From NCBI GenBank assembly GCA_003694905.1, contig RFJM01000538.1, positions 1 to 8,818 on the forward strand: a stretch of 8,818 bases of DNA, read 5' to 3'. The number at the start of each line of letters is the position of its first letter. Positions within the stretch are counted from its first letter, which is position 1. Shown piece by piece: positions 1-6,347 of this stretch. The notes under the pieces were generated by a model, which was given only the letters and a program-made list of their open reading frames with translations, ran no database searches and was not told the origin of the DNA. This stretch comes from Caldilineae bacterium. Its GTDB lineage: Bacteria > Chloroflexota > Anaerolineae > J102. The translations under genes and the position numbers were made by a program.

Positions 1-740
1 CCATCGAGCAGCACGGTCCTCACTGTCCCTGCGGCTCGGATGACTTCAATGCTATTGGTCTGGCCGAGGAGGTATCCAAGGCCACGGGGGTGATGTTGCT
101 GCCTTGCCCGATGTACGGATCCCACCCTGCCCATCACTGGGGCATGCCCGGCAACATCCCCCTGCGCTACGAAACCCATATCATGATGCTGGAGGACATC
201 ATCAAGGGCGCGACCGTGGCCGGCTACAATAAATTCATCATCCTCTCGGCCCATGGCCAGGTCTCATCCACAATTGTGGCCGTTCACAAGTTGGGTATGC
301 AGGGCATCTTCACCCTCTCTCTCCACTGGTATGACTTCCTGCGCGATCAGCAGAATATCCTGGAGACGGGTATGTGGCACGCCGACGAGGCAGAAACCTC
401 GATGGCGCTCTACCTCTATCCCGACCTGGTGGACATGAGCAAAGCGGACAAGGGCGGTGGAACCCCGCTGGTCGACAAGCGCTTTATCATCGGTCCCGGT
501 ATGCCGGCGGGGCCGGGCATGATGTACCATTTTGAAGGCACCTTTGCCCGACCCGAAGTGCGAGAACTGAAAAACGGTATCATCGGAGACGCCACGCTGG
601 CGACGGTGGAAAAAGGCGAGAAGATGGTCAAGACGGTGGTGGGCTACATCGCCGAGCTGATCGAAGACATCCGCTCGCGCTATGAGCCAGGCGTCAAACC
701 GCTGGAGACGGAACCGCCCGAGGGCACGCCTTGGGCCTGA
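1..740 (+). CDS. Creatininase-family amidohydrolase (5'-truncated by window edge)
   Basis: The reading frame is open from base 3 to the TGA at 738-740, giving 245 visible codons. By comparison with the family about 30 N-terminal residues are missing. The family uses a two-metal centre to hydrolyse cyclic amides, lactones or, in some members, cyclic ketones. The first motif is visible: E-Q-H-G-P-H (Glu at 6-8, His at 12-14), then S-D-D with the metal-bridging Asp at 39-41, exactly nine residues after the His as in creatininase. The second motif is S-A-H-G-Q (His at 252-254), where family members usually have N-G-H-G-G-N or N-G-H-Y-E-N. The third is W-H-A-D-E-A-E-T-S at 375-401. A late G-D-A-T-x-A-T-x-E-K-G motif is also typical. 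Creatininase itself is unlikely given the neighbouring sugar-type genes. One characterised relative, IolN of Thermotoga inositol catabolism, cleaves a diketo-inositol, so a cyclitol or sugar-lactone substrate is possible but unproven. The family call is firm; the substrate is unknown. Confidence 0.88.
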   Translation, partial: IEQHGPHCPCGSDDFNAIGLAEEVSKATGVMLLPCPMYGSHPAHHWGMPGNIPLRYETHIMMLEDIIKGATVAGYNKFIILSAHGQVSSTIVAVHKLGMQGIFTLSLHWYDFLRDQQNILETGMWHADEAETSMALYLYPDLVDMSKADKGGGTPLVDKRFIIGPGMPAGPGMMYHFEGTFARPEVRELKNGIIGDATLATVEKGEKMVKTVVGYIAELIEDIRSRYEPGVKPLETEPPEGTPWA

Positions 741-752
741 CATCATGCCTGC

Positions 753-816
753 CGGTAGGGGGCGCGGTGCGCCAGATCACAGCAGCCTCCACAGCCGACT
801 GCCCGGCCCCCTGCCG
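753..816 (+). other. Long stem-loop between the creatininase and SDR genes
   Basis: Bases 753-763 (CGGTAGGGGGC) can pair with 806-816 (GCCCCCTGCCG). This gives 11 consecutive pairs, one of them G-U, closing a 42-base loop. It occupies much of the 124-base gap between the two genes. No T-run follows, so it is not a standard intrinsic terminator. It could be an mRNA stabiliser, a processing site or a rho-related element, or a chance product of G/C-rich runs. Confidence 0.3.
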
Positions 817-824
817 TATCTCGA

Positions 825-857
825 TTGACGAACGACAACCATTCCCTACCGTATTGT
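825..857 (+). promoter_or_regulatory. Weak candidate promoter ahead of the SDR gene
   Basis: TTGACG at 825-830 matches a -35 box well. The best -10 match is TATTGT at 852-857, but the 21-base spacer is longer than usual; TACCGT at 847-852 has a better spacer and a poorer box. If TATTGT is used, transcription would begin at about the ATG at 865, giving a nearly leaderless message. That would fit the absence of a Shine-Dalgarno site. The evidence is weak. Confidence 0.25.
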
Positions 858-864
858 ACAAACC

Positions 865-1641
865 ATGAAACTTAAGGACAAAGTAGCGATCATCACGGGT
901 ACCACCAAGGGCATCGGTGTGGCCATCGCCAAGGAGTTCGCCAGGGAAGGCGCAAAGGTGGTGGGCACCGGACGGTCGGTCGACCTGGGCGAGAAGGTGG
1001 TCGAAGAGATCCGGGCCGCGGGTGGCGACGCCATTTTCGTGCGTTGTGATGTCAGCAAGAAGGCGGACATCGACCACGTCATCGAGCGCACCCTGGAAAC
1101 CTATGGTACCGTCGACATTGTGGTCAATAATGCCGGTGTGAACCACGCTGCCGACTTCTTTGACATCAGCGAAGAGGACTGGGACTGGGTCATGAGCGTG
1201 GACCTGAAGGGCACCTTTCTCATGAGCCAGGCCGGGGCCAGAGTCATGGTCGAGCAAGGCAAGCCCGGCTACATCGTAAACATCTCCTCGGTGATGGCGC
1301 GGCTGGCGTTGGCCGACCAGGTACCGTACTGCGCGGCCAAGGGCGGCGTCAACCAGCTCACCACTGCCATGGGGCTGGCTCTTATCGATAAAGGCATCCG
1401 TGTCAACTGCGTGGCACCCGGCCCTGTATTGACGGAACTGATGCAGCGCGTTGTTCACAACCAGGAGAAGCACGAAGAGCTGATGCGCCGGTTGCCTATC
1501 GGCTACATTGCTTCCTGCGAGGAGATCGCCCGTGTCTGCGTCTTCCTGGCCAGCGAGGACGCCAGCTACATTGTGGGCCAAACCATCTATGTGGATGGCG
1601 GGCGCTCGATCCAGGCCTTTCCTCGTGCCCTGGAGAAATAG
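865..1641 (+). CDS. Short-chain dehydrogenase/reductase (SDR), classical type
   Basis: This 258-residue protein is the normal length for a classical SDR, a cytoplasmic NAD(P)-dependent enzyme that interconverts an alcohol and a ketone. The cofactor motif T-G-T-T-K-G-I-G is at residues 11-18 and N-N-A-G at 88-91. The catalytic serine is in I-S-S (141-142). Tyr155 and Lys159 form the Y-C-A-A-K motif, and Y-I-V-G-Q-T-I-Y-V-D-G-G (235-246) is the usual C-terminal signature. At the site of the fourth catalytic residue, often Asn in V-N-L-K-G, this protein has V-D-L-K-G (Asp113), a variant seen in some SDRs. Strand 2 ends in G-T-G-R rather than an acidic residue, which hints at NADP(H). The ATG at 865 begins the standard M-K-L-K-D-K-V opening, but no Shine-Dalgarno site precedes it. 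The next gene begins 24 bases after the stop, so the two are probably co-transcribed. A sugar, cyclitol or hydroxy-acid substrate is inferred from the neighbours. Confidence 0.93.
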   Translation: MKLKDKVAIITGTTKGIGVAIAKEFAREGAKVVGTGRSVDLGEKVVEEIRAAGGDAIFVRCDVSKKADIDHVIERTLETYGTVDIVVNNAGVNHAADFFDISEEDWDWVMSVDLKGTFLMSQAGARVMVEQGKPGYIVNISSVMARLALADQVPYCAAKGGVNQLTTAMGLALIDKGIRVNCVAPGPVLTELMQRVVHNQEKHEELMRRLPIGYIASCEEIARVCVFLASEDASYIVGQTIYVDGGRSIQAFPRALEK

Positions 1642-1665
1642 CCATCCTTCTCTTCATGAAAGCGT

Positions 1666-3108
1666 ATGCAACCACCGAAAGTCGGTCTCATCACCTTCGG
1701 CGACAACCGCTCCCATGAGTGGGAAGTCGTATTCCGCCAGCTCACCGAGCCCCGCCACCGGCAGGCCCTGGCTTTCTTTCGCGACCTGCCCATTGAACTC
1801 CATGCCAGTACGGCCGTGGCACGTCACAAGCGGGAGATCGACGCGCAGGCCACGGCCCTGCAGGCCGCAGGGATCGAGGCCCTGGTCGCCCATGTCCCCT
1901 GTTGGACCTCTCCCAACCTGGTGGTGCGGGGCATTCAACAGATGGGGCTCCCCACCGTTGTACTCTCCAACCGCCATCCCGGCACCCACGGTACCGTAGG
2001 CTTCCTGGGCGTGGCCGGCACGCTCGATCAGATCGGCTATCCGCATCTGCGCGTCCGAGATGACTTCGAGGGCGCCGGTGCGCAGCGCATCGCGGAAAGG
2101 ATACTCCCCTTCTGTCGAGCCGCCGCGGTACGCGCCCGGCTGCGTGGCCGCGTCTTCGGACTGTTCGGCGGACGCTCGCTGGGTATCGATACCGGCACCT
2201 TCGATCCCTTGCAGTGGAAGCGGCTGTTCCAGGTGGACACCGAACATATCGATCAGCTGGAGATCATCCGCCGGGCCGAGCTGGTGGAGGAGCAACGGGC
2301 GGCAGGGATGGTGGGGTGGCTGGAGCGGATGGCTGGGCGGGTCGATTATGGACAGGGCAGGCTCACGCGCGAAAAGCTTATGTTTCAGGCTCGCTGCTAT
2401 CTGGCCACGCGCGACCTCATCGCCGAGCGCGGGCTGGACTTTGTGGCCATCAAGTGCATGCCCGACCTGACCAATTTCTACGTGCCCCAGTGTCTGACGG
2501 CGGCCCTGCTGCCGGGGCCTTACGACAGCGAAGGGGAGCGCGAGCCCGTCATGATGGCCTGCGAGGCCGATGCCGATGCCGCCCTAACTATGGAGATCCT
2601 GAAGCTGGTCTCCGGTGGTAAACCTGTGCTCTTCATGGATGTAAGCTACATCGACGATGAGGCCGGTGTTTTCTATATGCCCAATTGTGGTGCCTTCTGC
2701 TCCTGGTATGCCGCACGCTCCGACGATCCGGCCGAGAATCTGCGTCACGTGCAGTTGCGCCCTGCTAACCGCCCCGGCGGGGGAGCCATCACCTACTTTC
2801 ATACCGCGCCCGGTCCTCTCACCTTTGCCCGCCTGTTCCGGCGCCAGGGCGTCTACCACATGTCCATCATCCAGGGTGAGACCACGCAGGTCTCCGAAGA
2901 AAAGCTGCGGGCGTTTGTTGCCGCTCGCGGCAGCCATCAGCTCCCCACGGCCTTTGCCCGGCTCGAGGTAGACATCGATGCTTTTCTGGCAGGCTTTGCT
3001 TCAAACCACATCCTGGCCGTCGACGGCCAGTACCTGCCCGAACTACTCCACCTCTGCGACATGCTTGGCATCCGTCCGGAGACGTACACGCCCGGCCATC
3101 TTGCCTGA
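1666..3108 (+). CDS. L-fucose/L-arabinose isomerase family protein
   Basis: The 480-residue protein belongs to the fucose/arabinose isomerase superfamily, whose Mn-dependent members interconvert aldoses and ketoses. It has a stretch near residues 165-200 rich in family signatures: G-L-F-G-G-R-S-L-G, then D-P-L-Q-W-K-R-L-F-x-V-D-x-E-H-I-D-Q. Candidate metal ligands are Glu300 (C-E-A-D-A-D-A-A), Asp325 (F-M-D-V) and His448 (S-N-H). The Glu-Asp spacing of 25 residues is close to the 24 of E. coli FucI (Glu337, Asp361, His528). The protein is about 110 residues shorter than FucI, as in the group generally annotated as L-fucose isomerase-like. No fucose kinase (FucK) or aldolase (FucA) is nearby, so the true substrate may be another sugar or a polyol-derived ketone. 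The ATG at 1666 lies 24 bases after the SDR stop and has no evident Shine-Dalgarno site. The family is clear; the activity is inferred. Confidence 0.9.
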   Translation: MQPPKVGLITFGDNRSHEWEVVFRQLTEPRHRQALAFFRDLPIELHASTAVARHKREIDAQATALQAAGIEALVAHVPCWTSPNLVVRGIQQMGLPTVVLSNRHPGTHGTVGFLGVAGTLDQIGYPHLRVRDDFEGAGAQRIAERILPFCRAAAVRARLRGRVFGLFGGRSLGIDTGTFDPLQWKRLFQVDTEHIDQLEIIRRAELVEEQRAAGMVGWLERMAGRVDYGQGRLTREKLMFQARCYLATRDLIAERGLDFVAIKCMPDLTNFYVPQCLTAALLPGPYDSEGEREPVMMACEADADAALTMEILKLVSGGKPVLFMDVSYIDDEAGVFYMPNCGAFCSWYAARSDDPAENLRHVQLRPANRPGGGAITYFHTAPGPLTFARLFRRQGVYHMSIIQGETTQVSEEKLRAFVAARGSHQLPTAFARLEVDIDAFLAGFASNHILAVDGQYLPELLHLCDMLGIRPETYTPGHLA

Positions 3109-3153
3109 ACCTATCTTCATTCCCACCCGACCGCTCCTTTCTTTCTGACCGCC

Positions 3154-4395
3154 ATGACACCCCGAGAACGTTTCCAGGCCGTCGTCAATCATCGCGAACC
3201 CGATCGTGTCCCCATCGATTGGGGCCGCCATGTGGGTTCCATCCACCGCAACGGTTACATCAAACTCAAGCAGTATTTGGGCGATCCGGAACTGCAGAAC
3301 GAGAACAAGATCCTGGACCGCATGGTGCAGAACGTGTATCCTGATGAGAAACTGTTGCGCAGGTTCCATGTGGATTTCCGCTGGCTGGAGCCGCACTGGA
3401 TAAATGTGAAAGAGGTGGAGGGCGAAGACGCCTATATCGACATGTGGGGCATCAAGTGGGTGAAGATGTTGAACTCCTATAGTCTGTCAGAATCCCCCCT
3501 GGCCGATGCTACCCTTGCCGATTTGGAAACGTACCCATGGCCCGACCCCACCGATTCGCGGATGTGGGAGGGGCTGGGCGAGCGGGCAAAGTGGCTCTAC
3601 GACAACACCGATTACGTCATCGTCGCAGACAGCATCAAGGGCGGCTTATTGACCAAGGCCCTGCAGGTGTGCGGATACATGCGCTACTTCTCGGCGCTGG
3701 CCGGAGAATTGGACTTTGCCGAGGCCGTGCTGGACAAACTGCTGGCTTTTTACAAGGAAGCCTGGACCGGCTACATGCGCGAGGTGGGGCCCTACGTGCA
3801 GATGGTGTACTTCACCGACGACATCGGTGCCCAGAACAACATGCTCATTTCGCCCGACATCTTCCGCCGGCTGGTGAAACCCCGGCTGGCAGAGCTGTTC
3901 GACCACATCAAGAGCTTGGGGGATGTGAAACTCTGTTACCATACGGACGGCAGCGTCGTGCCCGTGATGGAGGACATCATCGAAATGGGGGTCGACATCT
4001 TGAATCCCATCCAGACCTCCGCCATGGGCATGGACACCTACTGGATGAAGGAAGAGTTCGGCGACCGGCTCGTTTTCCACGGTGCCATCGACGTACAGCA
4101 AATGCTGCCTTTCTCTACCCCCGAGCAGGTGCGCTACGACGTGGCCAAGCGCATCTGGGACCTGGGCCGTGGCGGCGGCTACATCCTTTCCACCTGCCAC
4201 GACATCGGGGAAGATGTCCCGCCAGAGAATGTGCTCGCCATGTTCGAGGCAGCCTGGGAGTACGGCAGGTACCCACTCGACCTGTCCTGCATTCTTCGGC
4301 CCGAAGACCTTCATCCGGTCAAGAAGACGCCCGAGCTGGCCGAGAGCAAGCGGGCAGGGGGTGCTCGTCCTCGTCCGCGCCGGCCTCGCCGCTGA
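3154..4395 (+). CDS. Uroporphyrinogen decarboxylase (URO-D) fold family protein
   Basis: The 413-residue protein opens with M-T-P-R-E-R-F-x-A-V-V-N-H-R-E-P-D-R-V-P-I (residues 1-21), the hallmark of the URO-D superfamily. The superfamily includes haem-pathway decarboxylases and MtaA/MtbA/CmuA-type corrinoid methyltransferases. Further family blocks are C-Y-H-T-D-G-S-V (261-268), I-L-N-P-I-Q-T (about 284-290), H-G-A-I-D-V-Q (309-315) and S-T-C-H-D-I-G (346-352), followed by D-V-P-P-E-N-V. It is longer than HemE (about 350 residues), and no other haem gene is nearby, so it is not a haem enzyme by context. Methyltransferase relatives bind zinc with H-X-C and a later Cys. Here the first site is His263-Thr-Asp265, with Cys348 present, so metal binding may differ. 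The last dozen residues are strongly basic (Arg/Pro-rich). The gene starts 45 bases after the isomerase-like gene without a clear Shine-Dalgarno site and probably shares its transcript. Many such proteins sit in sugar operons with no known reaction. Confidence 0.87.
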   Translation: MTPRERFQAVVNHREPDRVPIDWGRHVGSIHRNGYIKLKQYLGDPELQNENKILDRMVQNVYPDEKLLRRFHVDFRWLEPHWINVKEVEGEDAYIDMWGIKWVKMLNSYSLSESPLADATLADLETYPWPDPTDSRMWEGLGERAKWLYDNTDYVIVADSIKGGLLTKALQVCGYMRYFSALAGELDFAEAVLDKLLAFYKEAWTGYMREVGPYVQMVYFTDDIGAQNNMLISPDIFRRLVKPRLAELFDHIKSLGDVKLCYHTDGSVVPVMEDIIEMGVDILNPIQTSAMGMDTYWMKEEFGDRLVFHGAIDVQQMLPFSTPEQVRYDVAKRIWDLGRGGGYILSTCHDIGEDVPPENVLAMFEAAWEYGRYPLDLSCILRPEDLHPVKKTPELAESKRAGGARPRPRRPRR

Positions 4396-4433
4396 CGTGG
4401 GCCGATTCTTGCCGGGTCGCGCTACTCCCGCTG

Positions 4434-4460
4434 TTGCTGCCTGGCCCTCTCATGTATAAT
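4434..4460 (+). promoter_or_regulatory. Candidate sigma-70-type promoter for the SnoaL-VOC pair
   Basis: A perfect -10 hexamer TATAAT lies at 4455-4460 in the 118-base gap after the URO-D gene. A partial -35 box, TTGCTG, is at 4434-4439 with a 15-base spacer; CTGTTG at 4431-4436 would give 18 bases. Transcription would start near 4467, about 47 bases before the ATG at 4514. The -10 box is convincing and the -35 box is weak. No LacI-type operator is visible here. Confidence 0.5.
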
Positions 4461-4513
4461 GACCACGCTGTGGCATGCCCTCCGCTTCTGCCTATCATCC
4501 GCCCTGATCCTGC

Positions 4514-5554
4514 ATGACCTCCTCGTTTCCCGACCCACGTACCTTCATCCTGGAGACCACCGATCGCGTCTGGAACCGGAAACAGATCGGCGAACTCTAC
4601 CACCGGGCGTACAGCAATGTCAGGGTACACGGCCCATCCGGTCGTTCCTGCCACGGCCGGGAAGCGTGGATGGCCGACATCCTCTCCTGGCTGGGTGCCT
4701 TCCCCGACGTGCAGGTGACTTGCGAGCATCTCATCGTCAACGGCGAGGCTGCCGATGCTTGGGTCGCAGAACAACGCCTCCTGAGCGGTCACCATCTCAA
4801 CCCCAGCATCTACGGCCTCCCGACAGGACGCTCCTTCTCGATCCGGGCTCATCTGCTCTACCGCGTGATCCAGGGACGGATCCGCGAGGTATGGCAGGAG
4901 GTGGACGAGGTAGGGCTTCTTCGACAGTTGGGCCTCGACCCCCTGCAGGTGTTGGAGCAGTTGGAAACGTACTACGGCCTTCCCTGCCCGCGGGATGGTG
5001 CCTGGCAACCCGTGGGCGAGGCCGAGCGGACACGGGGCCAGCTCCCGCCGCCCGCCCTTCCTCCACTGCCCGATCCCTTTGCGGTTGACCGTTTTCTGCG
5101 ACGCTGCTACGATGCCATCTGGAACTGGCGCCTCGTGGGTGAGGTGGAGAACCTCTACGCCCCGCAGGCGGAGGAATACGGCTGGGGCGAACCCCGCCAC
5201 GGTGTCCAGGCGATCCGGTCCTGGGTATTGGAGCGGCTGAACATGCTGCCGGATCTCACAGTGAGCATCGACCGGACTGTGTGGGAGGGAGACGGGCGTC
5301 GCGGCTATCATGTCGCCGCGCTCTGGACCTTGGTGGGTACGCATGCAGGTCCCGCCTACTGGGGACCGCCCAGCCTCCATCGCCTCCGCCTCCAAGGGAT
5401 CAGCCACCACTACATCCGTCGCCACCGCATCCAGAAGACCTGGATGAGCGTAGGCGAACTAGGCCTTGTGCAACACATCGCCCCTCGTCCGTCCGCCGAG
5501 CCTCCTCCCACACCGGCGTCTCAGGATGCCGGGCCTATAGAGACAAATCCATGA
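4514..5554 (+). CDS. Tandem SnoaL-like (NTF2-fold) protein, copy 1
   Basis: The 346-residue protein consists of two SnoaL/NTF2-like domains, at about residues 15-145 and 192-322, joined by a proline-rich linker (Q-P-V-G-E-A-E-R-T-R-G-Q, 165-176, then P-P-P-A-L-P-P-L-P). SnoaL folds are small cone-shaped barrels found in polyketide cyclases, isomerases and many proteins of unknown activity. Domain 1 has H-G-R-E (47-50), F-P-D (63-65), Y-G-L-P-T-G-R (100-106) and W-Q-E-V-D (127-131), where the Asp matches the position of the SnoaL catalytic Asp. Domain 2 has W-T-L-V-G-T-H (271-277), a degenerate G-P-P-S-L-H-R (284-290), G-I-S-H-H (295-299) and W-M-S-V-G-E (310-315), so the Asp is lost there. 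It is a paralogue of the protein at 7512-8534. Its stop overlaps the VOC start (ATGA), indicating coupled translation. There is no signal peptide, so it is probably cytoplasmic. A role as cyclase, isomerase or lactone-type enzyme is possible; the reaction is unknown. Confidence 0.82.
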   Translation: MTSSFPDPRTFILETTDRVWNRKQIGELYHRAYSNVRVHGPSGRSCHGREAWMADILSWLGAFPDVQVTCEHLIVNGEAADAWVAEQRLLSGHHLNPSIYGLPTGRSFSIRAHLLYRVIQGRIREVWQEVDEVGLLRQLGLDPLQVLEQLETYYGLPCPRDGAWQPVGEAERTRGQLPPPALPPLPDPFAVDRFLRRCYDAIWNWRLVGEVENLYAPQAEEYGWGEPRHGVQAIRSWVLERLNMLPDLTVSIDRTVWEGDGRRGYHVAALWTLVGTHAGPAYWGPPSLHRLRLQGISHHYIRRHRIQKTWMSVGELGLVQHIAPRPSAEPPPTPASQDAGPIETNP

Positions 5555-5967
5555 TCGAACTCAAACAGATCCATCACTGCAGCATCATTGTCCGGGATGT
5601 CGAGCGCGCCAAGCGCTTCTACTGTGGCATCCTGGGCATGGAAGAAATCCCCTATCCGCCCCATTACGACTTCGGCATCGCCTGGGTCCGTAAGGGGGAG
5701 GCCGAAGTCCACCTGGTGCTGGCTCGCGATTCTGTGCAAGAGCCGGGCGACAAGCCACTGCAGCCCAACCCCCCGCGCGATGTCACCTATGCCCGCCATA
5801 TGTGCTTCCGCATAGGTGATATCGATGAGACCGTGAGACATCTGCAGGCGCACGACTGGCCGATCGTGGCCGGTCCACGGCCCCGTGGAGATGGTGGTAC
5901 CCAGCTTTACATTCGCGACCCAGACGGCCACCTGATTGAACTGGTCTATTTGCCCTGGCTGGACTGA
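5551..5967 (+). CDS. VOC (glyoxalase/bleomycin-resistance/dioxygenase) superfamily protein
   Basis: The ATG at 5551 overlaps the stop of the preceding SnoaL gene by four bases (ATGA), which fixes this start and suggests translational coupling. The 138-residue product is a single vicinal-oxygen-chelate module pair. It begins I-H-H-C-S-I-I-V-R-D (7-16) followed by A-K-R-F-Y-C-G-I-L-G-M, the classic first beta-alpha unit. It ends R-D-P-D-G-H-L-I-E-L-V (122-132). Likely metal ligands are His9, His54 (A-E-V-H-L), His83 (R-H-M-C-F) and Glu130, the normal H/H/H/E arrangement, so a metal-dependent enzyme is plausible. Such proteins act as lyases, epimerases, dioxygenases or isomerases on small molecules. 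In this context it may act on an intermediate made or used by the SnoaL protein. Nothing identifies it as lactoylglutathione lyase or methylmalonyl-CoA epimerase. Confidence 0.9.
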   Translation: MIELKQIHHCSIIVRDVERAKRFYCGILGMEEIPYPPHYDFGIAWVRKGEAEVHLVLARDSVQEPGDKPLQPNPPRDVTYARHMCFRIGDIDETVRHLQAHDWPIVAGPRPRGDGGTQLYIRDPDGHLIELVYLPWLD

Positions 5968-6250
5968 GGACACTGTACAGGAAAGAAGAGGCAGCAGGAA
6001 GGGCGGCCGGCCAAGGGCAGACGTGGCACCCGGTGCGTTTCGCCGGGGTACGCCTGCAAGCGCAGAGCCACTTGTCCGCGGGGAGTGGCGAGTTGCCGAT
6101 GTGTAGAAGGAACTACCAAACGCGCGGTCAATACCTGCTGTTTCGGCTTCTGCGACCTCTGAGCTCCAGTGGGATGGCTGTCTGAAATCCGCCGTCTCCG
6201 CCGGGGCGTGGGGGCACCGGGCAAAGTGCCTGGGCCTTCGCGCCGTTGTC
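5968..6250 (+). other. Gene-free intergenic stretch with small hairpins
   Basis: I see no convincing gene, tRNA or known riboswitch between the VOC stop and the lacI promoter. Local pairing exists. GCCACT (6067-6072) pairs perfectly with AGTGGC (6084-6089) over an 11-base loop, and GTGGC at 6023-6027 can alternatively pair with GCCAC at 6067-6071. GTAG/CTAC (6103-6106/6113-6116) and GGCAC/GTGCC (around 6213-6230) form short stems. None is followed by a T-run, so none is a standard terminator. Reading frames here on either strand are Arg/Pro-rich and look like non-coding GC-rich DNA. Confidence 0.4.
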
Positions 6251-6264
6251 TGGAAACGTATGCA
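6251..6264 (+). promoter_or_regulatory. Possible secondary LacI-type half-matched operator
   Basis: TGGAAACGTATGCA is a CG-centred imperfect palindrome (10 of 14 positions symmetrical) of the general LacI-family shape. It lies 27 bp centre to centre upstream of the main operator and just ahead of the -35 box. It differs in its outer bases from the two identical operators, so it may bind weakly, bind another regulator, or be chance. Confidence 0.25.
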
Positions 6265-6271
6265 AAACCCC

Positions 6272-6300
6272 TTGACTCGAAAACGATTTCGCGCTATACT
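6272..6300 (+). promoter_or_regulatory. Strong sigma-70-type promoter of lacI-family gene
   Basis: TTGACT (6272-6277) and TATACT (6295-6300) each match the consensus at five of six bases and are separated by the ideal 17 bp. The predicted start of transcription is near 6307, about 40 bases before the GTG at 6348. A LacI-type operator fills the spacer, so the repressor would block polymerase directly. Confidence 0.85.
6278..6291 (+). promoter_or_regulatory. LacI-family operator O1 (inside the lacI promoter)
   Basis: CGAAAACGATTTCG is a CG-centred palindrome (12 of 14 positions symmetrical) of the A-A-x-C-G-x-T-T type bound by LacI-family repressors. It lies wholly between the -35 and -10 boxes. 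With the preceding T, its 15-base sequence recurs exactly in reverse complement at 7392-7406. Binding here would make the repressor gene autoregulated. Confidence 0.8.
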
Positions 6301-6347
6301 TGAACATCGACTGTTTCGCCCTCTCCGTTTCCGCCCGGGGTGTTCGC

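Noticed and set aside
694..1581. Minus-strand open frame (295 codons) opposite the SDR gene
   Set aside because: It is a His/Asp/Gly-rich shadow of the SDR gene, without motifs or plausible translation signals.
3537..4517. Plus-strand frame of 326 codons overlapping the URO-D gene
   Set aside because: It is Arg/His/Gly-rich with low-complexity composition and is out of frame with the clearly conserved URO-D protein.
4319..5425. Long minus-strand open frame (368 codons) opposite the URO-D tail and SnoaL copy 1
   Set aside because: Its product shows no recognisable family, while the opposite strand encodes a protein with clear SnoaL motifs and a paralogue. Long antisense frames are expected in GC-rich coding DNA.
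5281..5550. Upstream extension of the VOC frame
   Set aside because: The added residues are Arg/Pro-rich, lie inside the SnoaL gene and match nothing. The ATGA overlap at 5551 and the canonical VOC opening fix the start.
6020..6090. Cobalamin riboswitch suggested by GCCACT
   Set aside because: The GCCACT element resembles part of the B12 box, but the upstream conserved core and pairing pattern are absent.
6300..6347. TTG at 6300 as the lacI start
   Set aside because: It overlaps the -10 box and would precede the predicted transcript start. The family's usual N-terminus begins at the GTG at 6348.
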